From positions 1-64,000 of the forward strand of contig JAXDIG010000012.1 in NCBI GenBank assembly GCA_034664125.1: DNA of 64,000 bases. Reading direction: 5' to 3'. The notes beneath the pieces are model-generated. The model was not told the origin of the DNA and did no database searches. It saw only the letters and a list, made by a program, of their open reading frames with translations. Of the stretch, positions 7,620 through 16,274 are shown in pieces. This stretch comes from JACVRW01 sp034664125. GTDB lineage: Bacteria > Actinomycetota > Thermoleophilia > Solirubrobacterales > Thermoleophilaceae. A program made the translations under genes and the position numbers. Within the stretch, counting starts at the first letter, position 1, and the number at the start of each line of letters is the position of its first letter.

Positions 7620-8546
7620 TCAGCGGTAGCCGGTCGGGTCCGCCGGGCGGCCGGCGTCCTGGATCTCGACCATGTAGCGCCAGCAGTCGGGTTGGGAGCC
7701 GTCGAGATCGGTGAAGTCGTACTCCCGCGCGAGGCCGCCGGAGGAGAACGAACCGCCGTTGCGCCGCCGCAGCTGCGGGTCGGCGGCGAGCGCCGCGACC
7801 GCGCGGCCCACGAACCGCGGGCTCTCGGCGATGGCGGCGAAGTGCGGATTCGTGGCCGCCCCCTCGCGCCAGTTGGCCTCGGTGACCCGGTAGTTGTCGA
7901 GCATCATCTCCGAGCGCATCCAACCGGGCGTCAGCGCCACGGCCGTGCAGCCGTGCGGCGCGAGCTCCACGCTCTGCGCGAACGCGAGCCGGATGACCGC
8001 CGTCTTGGCCAGGTCGTAGAAGGCCGACAGCCGGTAGTGCTCGGCGTTGTACTCGCGGGTGCCGTCGGTCATCTCGACCACCAGCCCGCCGGGCTCGCGG
8101 ATCATCAGGGGCAGCGCGAAGTGGCTGGTGATCAGGTGGGTGTCGATCGCCAGGCGCAGGATCCGCAGCCCCTTCTCTAGGTCGTGCTCCCACACCGGCC
8201 TGTTCCACTCGAACAGCAGCTCGCCACCCCAGATGTCGTTGACCAACACATCCAGGCGACCCTGCTCCTCGTCGATGCGCCGGACGAGCGCCTCGACCTG
8301 CGCCGGCTGCAGGTGATCGACCTCGACCGCGATCCCCTGCCCGCCGGCGGCCGTCACGAGCTCGGCGGTTTCCTCGATCGTCTCCGGGCGGTCGTACTCC
8401 GAACGCCGCTCCCTCGTGGTGCGCCCGGTGCAGTAGACGGTCGCGCCCGCCTCTCCCAGCGCGACCGCCGTACCACGCCCGGCACCGCGCGTCGCGCCCG
8501 CGACGAGCGCCACCTTCTGAGTCAGCCGACCCGACGGTGCAGGCAT
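7620..8546 (-). CDS. Short-chain dehydrogenase/reductase
   Basis: 308 residues with a Rossmann fold. The dinucleotide-binding motif is GATRGAGRG (about residues 17-25), CTGRTT lies after beta-2, NDIWGG replaces the usual NNAG, and the active site reads YDLAK (YxxxK). An FSSGGLAREYDFTD segment near the C-terminus is longer than the classical ~250-residue SDR core, and the TGRTTR arginine suggests NADP preference. Substrate unknown. The start is 5 bases past the end of the tRNA-Lys gene on the same strand, so it may be cotranscribed with or initiated next to the tRNA. Confidence 0.85.
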   Translation of the reverse strand: MPAPSGRLTQKVALVAGATRGAGRGTAVALGEAGATVYCTGRTTRERRSEYDRPETIEETAELVTAAGGQGIAVEVDHLQPAQVEALVRRIDEEQGRLDVLVNDIWGGELLFEWNRPVWEHDLEKGLRILRLAIDTHLITSHFALPLMIREPGGLVVEMTDGTREYNAEHYRLSAFYDLAKTAVIRLAFAQSVELAPHGCTAVALTPGWMRSEMMLDNYRVTEANWREGAATNPHFAAIAESPRFVGRAVAALAADPQLRRRNGGSFSSGGLAREYDFTDLDGSQPDCWRYMVEIQDAGRPADPTGYR

Positions 8547-8550
8547 GAAA

Positions 8551-8623
<73 letters not shown>

Positions 8624-8669
8624 GCGAAACGCGAGTCTAGAAGACGGCCGCGGGCGCGTCCGCGCCGGA

Positions 8670-9023
8670 TCAGTCCGCGGCCGAGAGGGCCGCGAGGGCG
8701 TCTTCGCGCGACGAGTGGATCGGGAAGACGCGGTCGAGTCCGGTGATCTCGAAGATCTTCGTGATGTTGTCGTCGGTGCAGACCAGTGCCAGCGATCCGC
8801 CCGTGGGGCGCAGCCGCTTCACGCCGCCGACCAGCACGCCCAGCGTCGTGGAGTCGATGAAGGTCGCCTTCGAGAGGTCGACGACGATCTGCTTCTTGCC
8901 CGACTCGATCAGCTCGACCATGCGCTCCTTGAACTCGGGCGCGGTGTAGAGGTCGACCTCCCCGCCCAGCTCGATCACATGGGTCGAGTCGTCGATCTCT
9001 TCGTCTTCGATGTGGAAGTTCAC
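8670..9023 (-). CDS. STAS-domain anti-sigma factor antagonist
   Basis: About 117 residues spanning a single STAS domain. The central FIDSTTLGVLVGG carries the Ser that an RsbW-type kinase would phosphorylate. In partner switching the unphosphorylated form sequesters the anti-sigma factor and frees an alternative sigma factor. GTG 9023 is chosen over the longer frame to 9050 because GGGAGA lies just upstream and the longer N-terminus is not family-like. A PP2C/RsbU-type phosphatase that could reactivate such a protein lies at the right end of the window (63270), though a link is unproven. Confidence 0.85.
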   Translation of the reverse strand: MNFHIEDEEIDDSTHVIELGGEVDLYTAPEFKERMVELIESGKKQIVVDLSKATFIDSTTLGVLVGGVKRLRPTGGSLALVCTDDNITKIFEITGLDRVFPIHSSREDALAALSAAD

Positions 9024-9092
9024 TCTTCTCCCTGGTGTCGTCCGTTGCACCGCAGCCGGGCTGCACCCGGGAAGGTTAAGCGAGCGGCGCCG

Positions 9093-9746
9093 TCACTGTT
9101 GCTGGGGGGCGGGAGTTTGCATCTGCTTGGCGACCTTCTCGACTTGCTTGCGCTGGTCCTTCGGCGCCAAGTCGATCGCCTTCTGCGCCGCCAGCTGCGC
9201 CGTGCGCTTGTCGCCGGCCGCGGTGGCGTAGCGCACCAGCAGCAGGTAGGTCTGCGTGTCGTTGGCCTGCGCCGCCAGCACCCGCACCGCTTCCTTCGCC
9301 TTGTCCGGCTGGTTCAGGCCGTCCTCGTTGTAGACGAACAGCGCGATCCGGGCGAGGCCGGCGTCCGGCTCGCCCTGCTTGGCCTTCACGTAGCGCTCCC
9401 AGTATGCGCCGGCCTTGCGCAGGTCGTCCTGCCCCTCCTCGGGAACCTTGCTGGTGCCGGAGGGGACCTGCGACGCTGCGACCTGGTAGTTGAGCCGCAC
9501 CAGCTCGGCCAGCGCCGCCTCGTTGCCGGGCGAGGACTTCAGCTCCTCCTGCTGTCGCTCGATGCGCTTCTCGAGCTGGCCGTTGCCGCCCCCGCCAGTG
9601 CTGTTGCCGCCGATCGCGTCGAACAGCCCGCCGGATACGTCGCCGCCGATTCCGAACAGCACGAGGCCGCCGCCCATCAGGACGGCGAGCATCAGATAAG
9701 TGGCCTGCACCGCCCTTCGGCGGCGCCCTCTCAGATCGAAGAGCAT
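9093..9746 (-). CDS. Membrane-anchored TPR-like protein
   Basis: 217 residues: a basic N-terminus, one transmembrane helix (about residues 14-34), a Gly/Asn-rich linker, then helical repeats resembling TPRs (LAELVRLNYQVA, AAGDKRTAQLAAQKAIDLAP) and a Gln/Pro-rich tail. The C-terminal part should be outside or on the membrane surface, as a scaffold. It lies just downstream of tatC-tatA on the same strand, in the spot where small envelope proteins are often found. Function not recognised. Confidence 0.65.
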   Translation of the reverse strand: MLFDLRGRRRRAVQATYLMLAVLMGGGLVLFGIGGDVSGGLFDAIGGNSTGGGGNGQLEKRIERQQEELKSSPGNEAALAELVRLNYQVAASQVPSGTSKVPEEGQDDLRKAGAYWERYVKAKQGEPDAGLARIALFVYNEDGLNQPDKAKEAVRVLAAQANDTQTYLLLVRYATAAGDKRTAQLAAQKAIDLAPKDQRKQVEKVAKQMQTPAPQQQ

Positions 9747-9784
9747 GCTCCGCGAAGGCTAGTGGCTCGCCCGCGGGACGAGGG

Positions 9785-10558
9785 TCATCCCGAGCCCTCA
9801 GCGGCCGGCTGGTCGGAGACGTCCCCGATCGGCCGTCCCCACGCCGAAGCCATCACGATGCTGAGCTCGTAGAGCGCGTACAGCGGAATCGACTCCAGGA
9901 TCAGCGTGAGCGGGTCGAGCGTCGGCAGCAGGGAGGCGAGGACGACGATCGCGACGATCGCGTAGCGCCGGCTGCGCCGGAGCTTCTCCGGACTGGTGAT
10001 GCGCAGCTTGCACGCGACGAGCACGCCAACGGGGATCTGGAAGCCGAGCCCCATCGCGAGCATCAGCAAGGTGACGAACGAGTAGTAGTCGCGCGCCCGC
10101 ACCTGCGTGTTGAACTCGTCGGCGTTGAAGTTCAGGAGGAACTGCATCGCCGGCGTGAGCACGACGAAGTAGCAGAACACCACGCCCGTGATGAACAGCA
10201 CGGGGATCATCAGCATCAGCGGCCGCGCCACCCGCTTCTCGGACGGACTGAACGCCGGCAGCAGGAAGGCGTAGAGCTGGTAGAGGATCACCGGCAGCGA
10301 GATCAGCAGCGCGGCGTAGGCCGAGTTCGTGAGCGTGGAGTAGAAGGCCTCCGCCGGCCCCAGCGTGATCGGCTCGATGTCGTTCGGCAGCGGCGCGTTG
10401 ACGATCTCCAGCACCAGGTGGTTCTGCCATGCGGTGAGCGCCCAGGCGACGACGAACGCGAGCGCGGAGACGATCAGCCGGCTGCGTAGCTCGTCGAGGT
10501 GGTCGACGATCGACAGCCGGTCCTCGTGGGATATAGGGCGGACGCGCCGCACGCCCAA
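9785..10558 (-). CDS. tatC: Twin-arginine translocase subunit TatC
   Basis: 257 residues with six transmembrane helices. The conserved TatC features are HLDELRSRL near the N-terminus (signal-peptide binding), FLLPAFSPSEKR in the first cytoplasmic loop, and the FGFQIPV-like block LGFQIPVGVL. It forms the receptor core of the Tat translocase that exports folded proteins. The start is TTG at 10558, after a GGGGGG-like stretch and 15 bases downstream of tatA, so the two are cotranscribed. The Rieske protein QcrA at 15135 is a plausible Tat client. Confidence 0.95.
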   Translation of the reverse strand: MGVRRVRPISHEDRLSIVDHLDELRSRLIVSALAFVVAWALTAWQNHLVLEIVNAPLPNDIEPITLGPAEAFYSTLTNSAYAALLISLPVILYQLYAFLLPAFSPSEKRVARPLMLMIPVLFITGVVFCYFVVLTPAMQFLLNFNADEFNTQVRARDYYSFVTLLMLAMGLGFQIPVGVLVACKLRITSPEKLRRSRRYAIVAIVVLASLLPTLDPLTLILESIPLYALYELSIVMASAWGRPIGDVSDQPAAEGSG

Positions 10559-10573
10559 CGCGGCCCCCCGCGG

Positions 10574-10792
10574 CTAGGACTTCTGCTCGCTGGGCGTAGC
10601 AGCGGCCGTCGGCTCGGGCTTCTCGACGGGTGCCGGGGGCAGCTCGTCGTTGTCCTTGCCGGTGACCGAGTCCTTGAACTCGCGCATGCCCCGCCCGAGC
10701 GACCGACCGAGATCAGGCAGGCGCTTCGGTCCGAAGATGACGAGCACGATCACGAGGATGATCACGATCTCGAGTGGGCCTGGAGTCCACAT
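10574..10792 (-). CDS. tatA: Twin-arginine translocase subunit TatA
   Basis: 72 residues: one N-terminal transmembrane helix (residues 7-21), the FGPKRLPDLGRSLGRG hinge and amphipathic helix, then an acidic/Pro tail. The FGPKRLP hinge is diagnostic of TatA/E. TatA oligomers form the protein-conducting element of the Tat system. It is encoded immediately before tatC. Confidence 0.95.
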   Translation of the reverse strand: MWTPGPLEIVIILVIVLVIFGPKRLPDLGRSLGRGMREFKDSVTGKDNDELPPAPVEKPEPTAAATPSEQKS

Positions 10793-10810
10793 TTCAGGAC
10801 ATGGTAGTGG

Positions 10811-11377
10811 CTAGTCGTCGAAGTTGAGATAAAACCGGCTCGGCGTGGGCTCGGCCTGGCCCTGATACTTCGAGCCGGTTTCGCGCGATCCGTACGCGTG
10901 CTCCACGGGCCCGTCCATCCGCATGAACGAGATCTGCCCGATCGGCATGCCCTCGTAGATCGTGATCGGGAGGTTCGCGACGTTCGACAACTCGAGCGTG
11001 AGGTTGCCCGAGAAGCCGGCGTCGACGAAGCCGGCGGTGGAGTGGATCAGCAATCCGAGACGCCCGAGGCTCGACTTGCCCTCCAGGCGCGCGACCAGGT
11101 CGTCCGGCAGCGTCACGCGCTCCAGTGTCTGCCCGAGCACGAACTCGCCCGGGTGGAGGATGAACGGCTCGCCGTCGTGGACCTCGACCAGCTCGGTGAG
11201 GTCGGGCATCGGCTGGCGCACGTCGATGTAGGGATAGCGCGCGTTGTGGAACACGCGAAAGCGCGAGTCCACTCGAACATCGATGCTCGACGGTTGCACG
11301 AGGCGTTCGTCAAAGGGATCGATGGCGATGCGGCCGGCGTCGATCTCGGCCCGGATCGTCCTGTCGCTCAGCACCAC
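10811..11377 (-). CDS. dcd: dCTP deaminase
   Basis: 188 residues with the core signature GKSSLGRLGLLIHSTAGFVD and the catalytic Glu in LTLELSN. It converts dCTP to dUTP in thymidylate supply; some family members also hydrolyse dUTP, which cannot be decided here. The first two codons are GTG GTG, and the GTG at 11377 is taken. TAGACT (11387-11392, minus strand) lies 9 bases upstream and no Shine-Dalgarno is visible, suggesting a short or absent leader. Confidence 0.93.
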   Translation of the reverse strand: MVLSDRTIRAEIDAGRIAIDPFDERLVQPSSIDVRVDSRFRVFHNARYPYIDVRQPMPDLTELVEVHDGEPFILHPGEFVLGQTLERVTLPDDLVARLEGKSSLGRLGLLIHSTAGFVDAGFSGNLTLELSNVANLPITIYEGMPIGQISFMRMDGPVEHAYGSRETGSKYQGQAEPTPSRFYLNFDD

Positions 11378-11386
11378 GGGGCCACG

Positions 11387-11392
11387 AGTCTA
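11387..11392 (-). promoter_or_regulatory. Possible -10 element of dcd
   Basis: TAGACT on the minus strand, 9 bases before the GTG start. The same hexamer lies 8 bases before hemB (19553-19558), which makes chance less likely. Confidence 0.35.
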
Positions 11393-11440
11393 TTGAGACA
11401 TTCAAGTTCGCCGCCCGGGTGCCGATACCGCCTCCAGAGG

Positions 11441-11908
11441 ATGAGGAACGTGGAAGGCAACGGCGAACAAACCCACTACGTGAAGCGCGTGATGCTCCCC
11501 AGCGGGAAGACGATCGAAGTCGTCTACTTCAGGGACAGCGTGCCGGTCGACCAGGCCCCGGAGGGGTTCCTCGCCGAAACGCACCACACCACCGACGAGC
11601 CGCCGGCGGAGCCGCACCAGGAGCTGCACGTGTGCATGGAGTGCTCCTCGGAGCTGGTCTACCCGGTTCAGTGGGAGGAGTCGGGGGTGGAGAACTGGAC
11701 CGTGCTGCTCCACTGCCCCAACTGCGACGTCTACCGCGAGGGCATCTTCACCCAGGACACCGTGGAGCTCTTCGACGAGGAGCTCGACCGCGGCGCCGAC
11801 TCGCTCGCCCGCGACTACAAGCGCCTGATGCGCGCCAACATGGCAGAAGAGATCGAGCGGTTCGCCGGCGCGCTCGGCACGGGCGCGATCGTGCCCGAAG
11901 ACTTCTAG
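11441..11908 (+). CDS. Zinc-ribbon protein of unknown function
   Basis: About 155 residues. The middle carries CMEC and, 26 residues later, CPNC, a four-Cys zinc ribbon. The N-terminal part has VMLPSGKTIEVVYF. The C-terminal half is helical and acidic (FDEELDRGADSLARDYKRLMRANM). GTG 11450, with GAGGATGAGG upstream, is an alternative start that has a better ribosome site than ATG 11441. It is convergent with the polyprenyl synthase gene, separated by 2 bases. I do not recognise a named family. Confidence 0.7.
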   Translation: MRNVEGNGEQTHYVKRVMLPSGKTIEVVYFRDSVPVDQAPEGFLAETHHTTDEPPAEPHQELHVCMECSSELVYPVQWEESGVENWTVLLHCPNCDVYREGIFTQDTVELFDEELDRGADSLARDYKRLMRANMAEEIERFAGALGTGAIVPEDF

Positions 11909-11910
11909 GC

Positions 11911-12885
11911 CTACGCGTAGCGCTCCACGACGCCGTCCGCGACCAGCTCCAGCGCCTCGCGGCGCTGCTCCGGCAGGTCCAGGCGGCTCAGTGACTTCTT
12001 CGCCTTGGCCACGTGCGTCAGCGCCTGCTCGCGCGCGGCCGTCAGCGCGCCCGTAGCCGCGATCCGGTCGCAGATCCGCTCCGCCTGCTCCGGCGTCAGG
12101 CCCGGGTCGAGCTTCTCCAGCTCCGGGTCGCGCCTGCGCGCGAGGATCAGCGGGAGCGTCACCGTGCCGTCGAGCAGGTCCGTCCCCCGCGGCTTGCCGG
12201 TGCGCTCCGAGGGCCCGGACACGTCGAGCACGTCGTCCAGCACCTGGAAAGCCAATCCGAGCCCCTCGCCGAAGCGGCACATCGCGTCGGCCATGCCCGG
12301 CCGTCCGCCAAACAGGGCGCCCAGCCGGCAGGAGGCGCAGAACAGGCTCGCCGTCTTGAGCCGGCAGCGCTCGAGATAACGCTCGGGCGTGACGTCGTGG
12401 CTCCAGGCGTCGGCGCGTTGCATCAGCTCGCCGCGAGCGAGCGCGCTCGTCGCCTCGGACAGCGCCCGCACCGCGTCGGCGCTACCGGCTGAGGTGAGCT
12501 CCGCGAAGGCGCGCGAGAAGAGCAGGTCCCCGGTGGTGGTGGCCGCCAGGCGGCCGCCCTGCGCGAAGACCGTCGGCCGGCCGCGGCGCAGCGGAGCGCA
12601 GTCGAGCACGTCGTCGTGCACGAGCGTGGCCATGTGCAATAGCTCGACGGCGGCGGCCGCCGCGACCAGCCGCTCGTCCCCGTCACCGTTCGCGCACAGG
12701 AACACCAGCATCGGGCGCAGCCGCTTGCCGCCGGCCGAGAGCGTGGCCGTAGCGTGGCCCGCCAGCTCCGGGCCGTGGCCCTCGGCCACCTCGGCCAGCC
12801 GCGCCTCGGTGCGGTCGAGCAGGCGCGCCAGCTCCGGTCCGCCGGCCGCGAGCACCGCGCCGAGTTGGGCCTGAGCGGTGTTCAT
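11911..12885 (-). CDS. Polyprenyl diphosphate synthase
   Basis: 324 residues. Both aspartate-rich motifs are present, HDDVLD (first) and FQVLDDVLD (second), with GGKRLRPMLVFL at the substrate-binding region and ELMQRADAW between them. It extends prenyl chains from IPP, and the position after menG argues for the menaquinone side chain (heptaprenyl/octaprenyl type). It overlaps menG by 4 bases (ATGA), at the end of the qcr-menG operon. Confidence 0.92.
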   Translation of the reverse strand: MNTAQAQLGAVLAAGGPELARLLDRTEARLAEVAEGHGPELAGHATATLSAGGKRLRPMLVFLCANGDGDERLVAAAAAVELLHMATLVHDDVLDCAPLRRGRPTVFAQGGRLAATTTGDLLFSRAFAELTSAGSADAVRALSEATSALARGELMQRADAWSHDVTPERYLERCRLKTASLFCASCRLGALFGGRPGMADAMCRFGEGLGLAFQVLDDVLDVSGPSERTGKPRGTDLLDGTVTLPLILARRRDPELEKLDPGLTPEQAERICDRIAATGALTAAREQALTHVAKAKKSLSRLDLPEQRREALELVADGVVERYA

Positions 12886-13583
12886 GACGGGCGCTTACCG
12901 GCGTGGATGGCGATGATGCCGCCCGCCGTCAGCACCCAGCGCACGTCCTCGAGCCCTGCCGCGGCGAGGCGCTCGGCCAGCTCGCGGGGGCCGGGAAAGC
13001 GGCGCACGCTGGACGGCAGGTAGGCGTAGGCGTCCGAGTCGCCGGCCAGGCGGCCGAGGGCCGGCACGGCGCGGTCGAACCAGAACCGGAAGAACCACGA
13101 CAGGGGCGGCTTCTGGGGCGTGGTGATCTCGAGGATCACCACGTGGCCGCCCGGCCGGGTCACGCGGGCGAGCTCCCCGAGGCCGCGATCGAGGTCGGCG
13201 AAGTTGCGCGCGCCGAAGCCAACGGTCACGGCGTCGAAGGAGGCGTCCGGGTACGCCAGCTCGAGCGCGTTGCCCTGCACGAACTCGATGCCGGGGGCCT
13301 TGGCCCGAGCCAGCTCCAGCATCCGCTCGGAGAAGTCCAGGCCGACCACGTCGGCGCCCCGGGTGCTCAGCTCGATCGCAAGGTCGCCGGTGCCCGTCGC
13401 CACGTCGAGCGCCCGCGTTCCGGGGCCGACCTGCGCCAGGTCCGCGGCCCGCCGGCGCCAGCGGTGGTGCATGCCCGCGGTCATGACCGAGTTCATGCGG
13501 TCGTACACGCCGGCGATGCCGTCGAACATCGCGCGCACCTGCGTTTCGGGCAGGGTGCCGGAGGCGCGGGCGCCTCCGCTCAT
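12882..13583 (-). CDS. menG: Demethylmenaquinone methyltransferase
   Basis: 233 residues, class I SAM methyltransferase of the UbiE/MenG/COQ5 family. Motif I is DVATGTGDLAIEL, and the family signatures FDGIAGVYDRMNSVMTAGMH and GFGARNFADLDRGLGEL are clear. It makes menaquinone from demethylmenaquinone. As actinobacteria use menaquinone and the operon holds the bc-type complex that oxidises it, MenG rather than UbiE is the better name. It starts 10 bases after qcrC. Confidence 0.93.
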   Translation of the reverse strand: MSGGARASGTLPETQVRAMFDGIAGVYDRMNSVMTAGMHHRWRRRAADLAQVGPGTRALDVATGTGDLAIELSTRGADVVGLDFSERMLELARAKAPGIEFVQGNALELAYPDASFDAVTVGFGARNFADLDRGLGELARVTRPGGHVVILEITTPQKPPLSWFFRFWFDRAVPALGRLAGDSDAYAYLPSSVRRFPGPRELAERLAAAGLEDVRWVLTAGGIIAIHAGKRPS

Positions 13584-13593
13584 CAGATCCTCA

Positions 13594-14310
13594 CTAGTGC
13601 TCGCCCTTGAGGGAGGCGACGTACTCGACGAGCTTGTCGAACTGCTCGGGCTTGTCTTTTCGCAACGCCCGGAAGGACGGCATCGGCGGAGTGGGGTTGA
13701 TCAGCGTTCGCGCGATCGCGGCCTTGCCGAGCCTGCTGCCGATGTCGGTCAGGGCGGGGCCCAGCGTGTTGCCGTTCTCGCCGATCTTGTGGCACCCCAG
13801 GCAGCCCGCCGAGGCGGTGATCTGCTTGCCCTCCTCGTACTGGGGCGCGGTGGCCAGGTCGATCTGGGTGGGAGCGCCGGCCAGCGCCCCGAGCACCGTC
13901 AGGTAGGTCATCGCGGCGATGGTTGCGATGCCGGCGACGGTCGCGATCGGCCGCCGCAGCGGATGCCGCTCCGCGTTGCGGTCGAAGAACGGGAGCAGGA
14001 GGAGCAGGACCAGGCAGAGCGTGGGGATGCCGATCGTCGCGAGGAACACCAGCGACGGCGGCTTGACCACTCGCAGCAGCTCGAAGAGGAAGAAGAAGTA
14101 CCACTCGGGGCGCGGCGTGTAGGTGGTGGTCGTCGGGTCCGCCTTGGGACCGAGCTCGGCGCCGAACAGGATCGCCATCACCACGATCACGCCGATCGTG
14201 ATCGCGGCCATCATGCTGTCCTTGCCGATCGCGTAGGGGAAGAACGGCTTCCCCTGGCTCTTCAGGATCGAGTACTCGCGCAGGTACTGCTCGCGCTCCC
14301 GGGCGTTCAC
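13594..14310 (-). CDS. qcrC: Menaquinol-cytochrome c reductase subunit QcrC: cytochrome b subunit IV fused to cytochrome c
   Basis: 238 residues in two parts. Residues 1-135 are a subunit-IV-type (PetD-like) region with three hydrophobic helices and RPEWYFFFLFELLR, the PEWY Qo-site motif. Residues ~150-238 form a class I cytochrome c domain with CLGCH haem binding and Met ligand candidates in PPMPSFR. This split b plus fused c layout is that of Bacillus QcrC, not the diheme QcrC of mycobacteria. GTG start adjacent to the qcrB stop. Confidence 0.92.
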   Translation of the reverse strand: MNAREREQYLREYSILKSQGKPFFPYAIGKDSMMAAITIGVIVVMAILFGAELGPKADPTTTTYTPRPEWYFFFLFELLRVVKPPSLVFLATIGIPTLCLVLLLLLPFFDRNAERHPLRRPIATVAGIATIAAMTYLTVLGALAGAPTQIDLATAPQYEEGKQITASAGCLGCHKIGENGNTLGPALTDIGSRLGKAAIARTLINPTPPMPSFRALRKDKPEQFDKLVEYVASLKGEH

Positions 14311-15138
14311 CTAGACCTCCTCGGTCAAGAGGTCCTTCTTCTCGGCCTTCAGCCACGGCGGCGCCGTGGTGCCGAGCTTGGCGACCAGGTAGAGGTGGGC
14401 GCCGATCAGTGCCGCGATCAGACCCGGGATGGCGAGCATGTGCAACGCGTAGAAGCGACTGATCGTGGTTGGCCCGAACTCGGCCCCGGCGCGCAGGAAG
14501 TCGGCCAGGTAGGGGCCGACGATCGGGCCGGAGGCGTTGATGTTCACCGCCACCACGGTGGCCCAGAAGGAGCGCTGGTCGAAGGGCAGCAGGTACCCGG
14601 TCAGGCCCATCGCGAGCGTGAGCACCAGGAGGATCACGCCGATCACCCAGTTGAGCTCGCGCGGGTACTTGTAGGCGCCGAAGAAGAAGGTCCGGCCCAT
14701 GTGGAGGAAGATCAGGATGATCATCACCGACGAGCCCCACTTGTGCATGCCGCGCACGAACTCGCCGAGGAAGACGTCGTTGGTGATGTGCGAGGCGGAC
14801 TCGTAGGCGCGCGTCGGATCGGGCTCGTAGTACATCGCCAGGAAGACGCCGGTGACCGCCTGCGAGAGGAAGGCGAACATGGTGGCCGAGCCGAGCGTGT
14901 AGAACCAGTTAGTGCCCTTGGGGACCTTGCGGTACAGGAAACCGCGCAGGAACGGCGTGGCGCCGGTGCGCTCGTCGAGCCAGCCGACGGCGGTGGCGGC
15001 GCCCTCGATCGCGTGGTCCTTGACCTTGGGCTCGGGCGTCGGCGCGCCGTTGCGGCCGTTCCCACCGTTGGGAGCGCGGCCGGGGCGCTTGGGCGAGGGA
15101 CGCAGTGCCTTGGGGAGCGGGGGCGTGGGCAGCTTCAT
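14311..15138 (-). CDS. qcrB: Menaquinol-cytochrome c reductase cytochrome b6-type subunit
   Basis: About 275 residues, four transmembrane helices. Two His pairs for the b haems are visible: MHKWGSSVMIILIFLHMGR and ALHMLAIPGLIAALIGAH. The short b6-like length shows that cytochrome b is split, with subunit IV in QcrC. A Gly/Asn/Pro-rich N-terminal extension of ~50 residues precedes the domain. ATG 15138 is chosen since it gives the ATGA overlap with qcrA. Confidence 0.93.
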   Translation of the reverse strand: MKLPTPPLPKALRPSPKRPGRAPNGGNGRNGAPTPEPKVKDHAIEGAATAVGWLDERTGATPFLRGFLYRKVPKGTNWFYTLGSATMFAFLSQAVTGVFLAMYYEPDPTRAYESASHITNDVFLGEFVRGMHKWGSSVMIILIFLHMGRTFFFGAYKYPRELNWVIGVILLVLTLAMGLTGYLLPFDQRSFWATVVAVNINASGPIVGPYLADFLRAGAEFGPTTISRFYALHMLAIPGLIAALIGAHLYLVAKLGTTAPPWLKAEKKDLLTEEV

Positions 15139-15833
15139 GTCGTGGGCCTCGAGGGGTAGAGGTACTGCCACAGACCGTCGAGGTGGTTCGAGGGGTCGCG
15201 CGGCGCGAAGCGCTTCAGCTCCGAGTTGAGCGAGAAGCGGTCGCCGATCTGGACGCGGCCGCTCTCGACCCGGGTGTAGAAGCGGTCGAGCGGCCGCACC
15301 GGCGGTCCCCCCTCGACCTGGCCCTCGAACCCGTACACCCCGCCGTGGCAGGGACAGACGAACTTTCCCGAGGCCTGGATGTAGCGCACCGGGCAGCCCA
15401 GGTGGGCGCAGCGCGTCGAGATCGCCACGTAGGGCTGGGAGTCCTCCCCCTTGACGACCTTGTCGCGCTTCGGGTTGAAGGTGCGCACGTAGATGGTGGT
15501 CTTGCCGGCGTCGCCGACCTCGGGCACGAGGTTGATCACCTTCGGGACATAGGTCTGGTCGTTGAAGTCGTCCGGGGGCCCCACGTCCTGCCAGCGCGTC
15601 GGGATCGTGTCCTCGAACAGCGGCCCGAGCGCGAAGCCCAAGGCTGGCAGCGCGAACATCGCCACGGCCACCCCGCCGGCAAGCTGCGCGCCGCCCTCCA
15701 TCAGGCGACGGCGGGTGACGGTTTCGCCCTCGAAGGCCCCGGCGATGCCGCGACCCTCGGTATAGCGGGACTTCTTGTCGAACTTGGGGGGATCAGCCAC
15801 GGGTGAGAGAGTGATTCTGAGGCGCGGTGGCAT
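15135..15833 (-). CDS. qcrA: Rieske iron-sulfur subunit of the menaquinol-cytochrome c reductase
   Basis: About 232 residues. One N-terminal transmembrane segment follows TRRRLMEGGAQLAGG, whose arginines resemble a Tat signal. The C-terminal Rieske domain ligates a 2Fe-2S cluster through CAHLGC and CPCHGG. It is the first gene of the qcrA-qcrB-qcrC-menG-polyprenyl synthase operon. The start is uncertain: GTG 15800 would give a protein beginning ADPPKFDKK and is as plausible as ATG 15833. Confidence 0.9.
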   Translation of the reverse strand: MPPRLRITLSPVADPPKFDKKSRYTEGRGIAGAFEGETVTRRRLMEGGAQLAGGVAVAMFALPALGFALGPLFEDTIPTRWQDVGPPDDFNDQTYVPKVINLVPEVGDAGKTTIYVRTFNPKRDKVVKGEDSQPYVAISTRCAHLGCPVRYIQASGKFVCPCHGGVYGFEGQVEGGPPVRPLDRFYTRVESGRVQIGDRFSLNSELKRFAPRDPSNHLDGLWQYLYPSRPTT

Positions 15834-15893
15834 CTAGTGCCAACATGGTGGCGAGCGGCACGAGTGGCGCGCCGCCGCCACCGCGGCATGAGC

Positions 15894-16274
15894 CTATCGC
15901 GCGCCGGGCTCCAGAGCGCGCGCCGACGCGTCCCAGAGAGCCTCCGCGGTGTCGCCGCGGCCCTCGGCATGCGCCCGCGCCGAGCGGGAGATCAGATCGG
16001 ACAGCTCGGCCACCGCCGGCAGGTCCCCGCTCTCCGCGAGCCGTGCCAGCCCGAGGGCGTACAGGGCATCGCCGGCCAGCAGGCGCAGGTCCGGATCCAT
16101 GCCCTGAAACAGGCGCGGGTCGCCGTAGTGCAGGAGGTACCCCTCGTAGACCGCCTCCAGCACGAACAGGCGGTCGCCGAGCGCCGCGCCGAAGCGCTGC
16201 GGTCCCGGCTGCGACACGGTGTACGGCGCGAGCGAGGGCCCGGCCGCCGCCGCGATCTCGCCCAGCACCGTCAT
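15894..16274 (-). CDS. Hypothetical protein at the end of the heme operon
   Basis: 126 residues, mostly helical, soluble, with LRLLAGDALYALGLARLAESGD and no metal or cofactor motif. It overlaps hemL by 4 bases (ATGA), so it is translated with the heme genes and may assist that pathway, but I recognise no family. No transmembrane segment or signal peptide. Confidence 0.6.
   Translation of the reverse strand: MTVLGEIAAAAGPSLAPYTVSQPGPQRFGAALGDRLFVLEAVYEGYLLHYGDPRLFQGMDPDLRLLAGDALYALGLARLAESGDLPAVAELSDLISRSARAHAEGRGDTAEALWDASARALEPGAR

Noticed and set aside
13120..15159. 679-codon open frame opposite the qcr operon
   Set aside because: Composition is Arg/Gly/Glu-rich without domains, and it overlaps clear QcrB/QcrC coding on the other strand.
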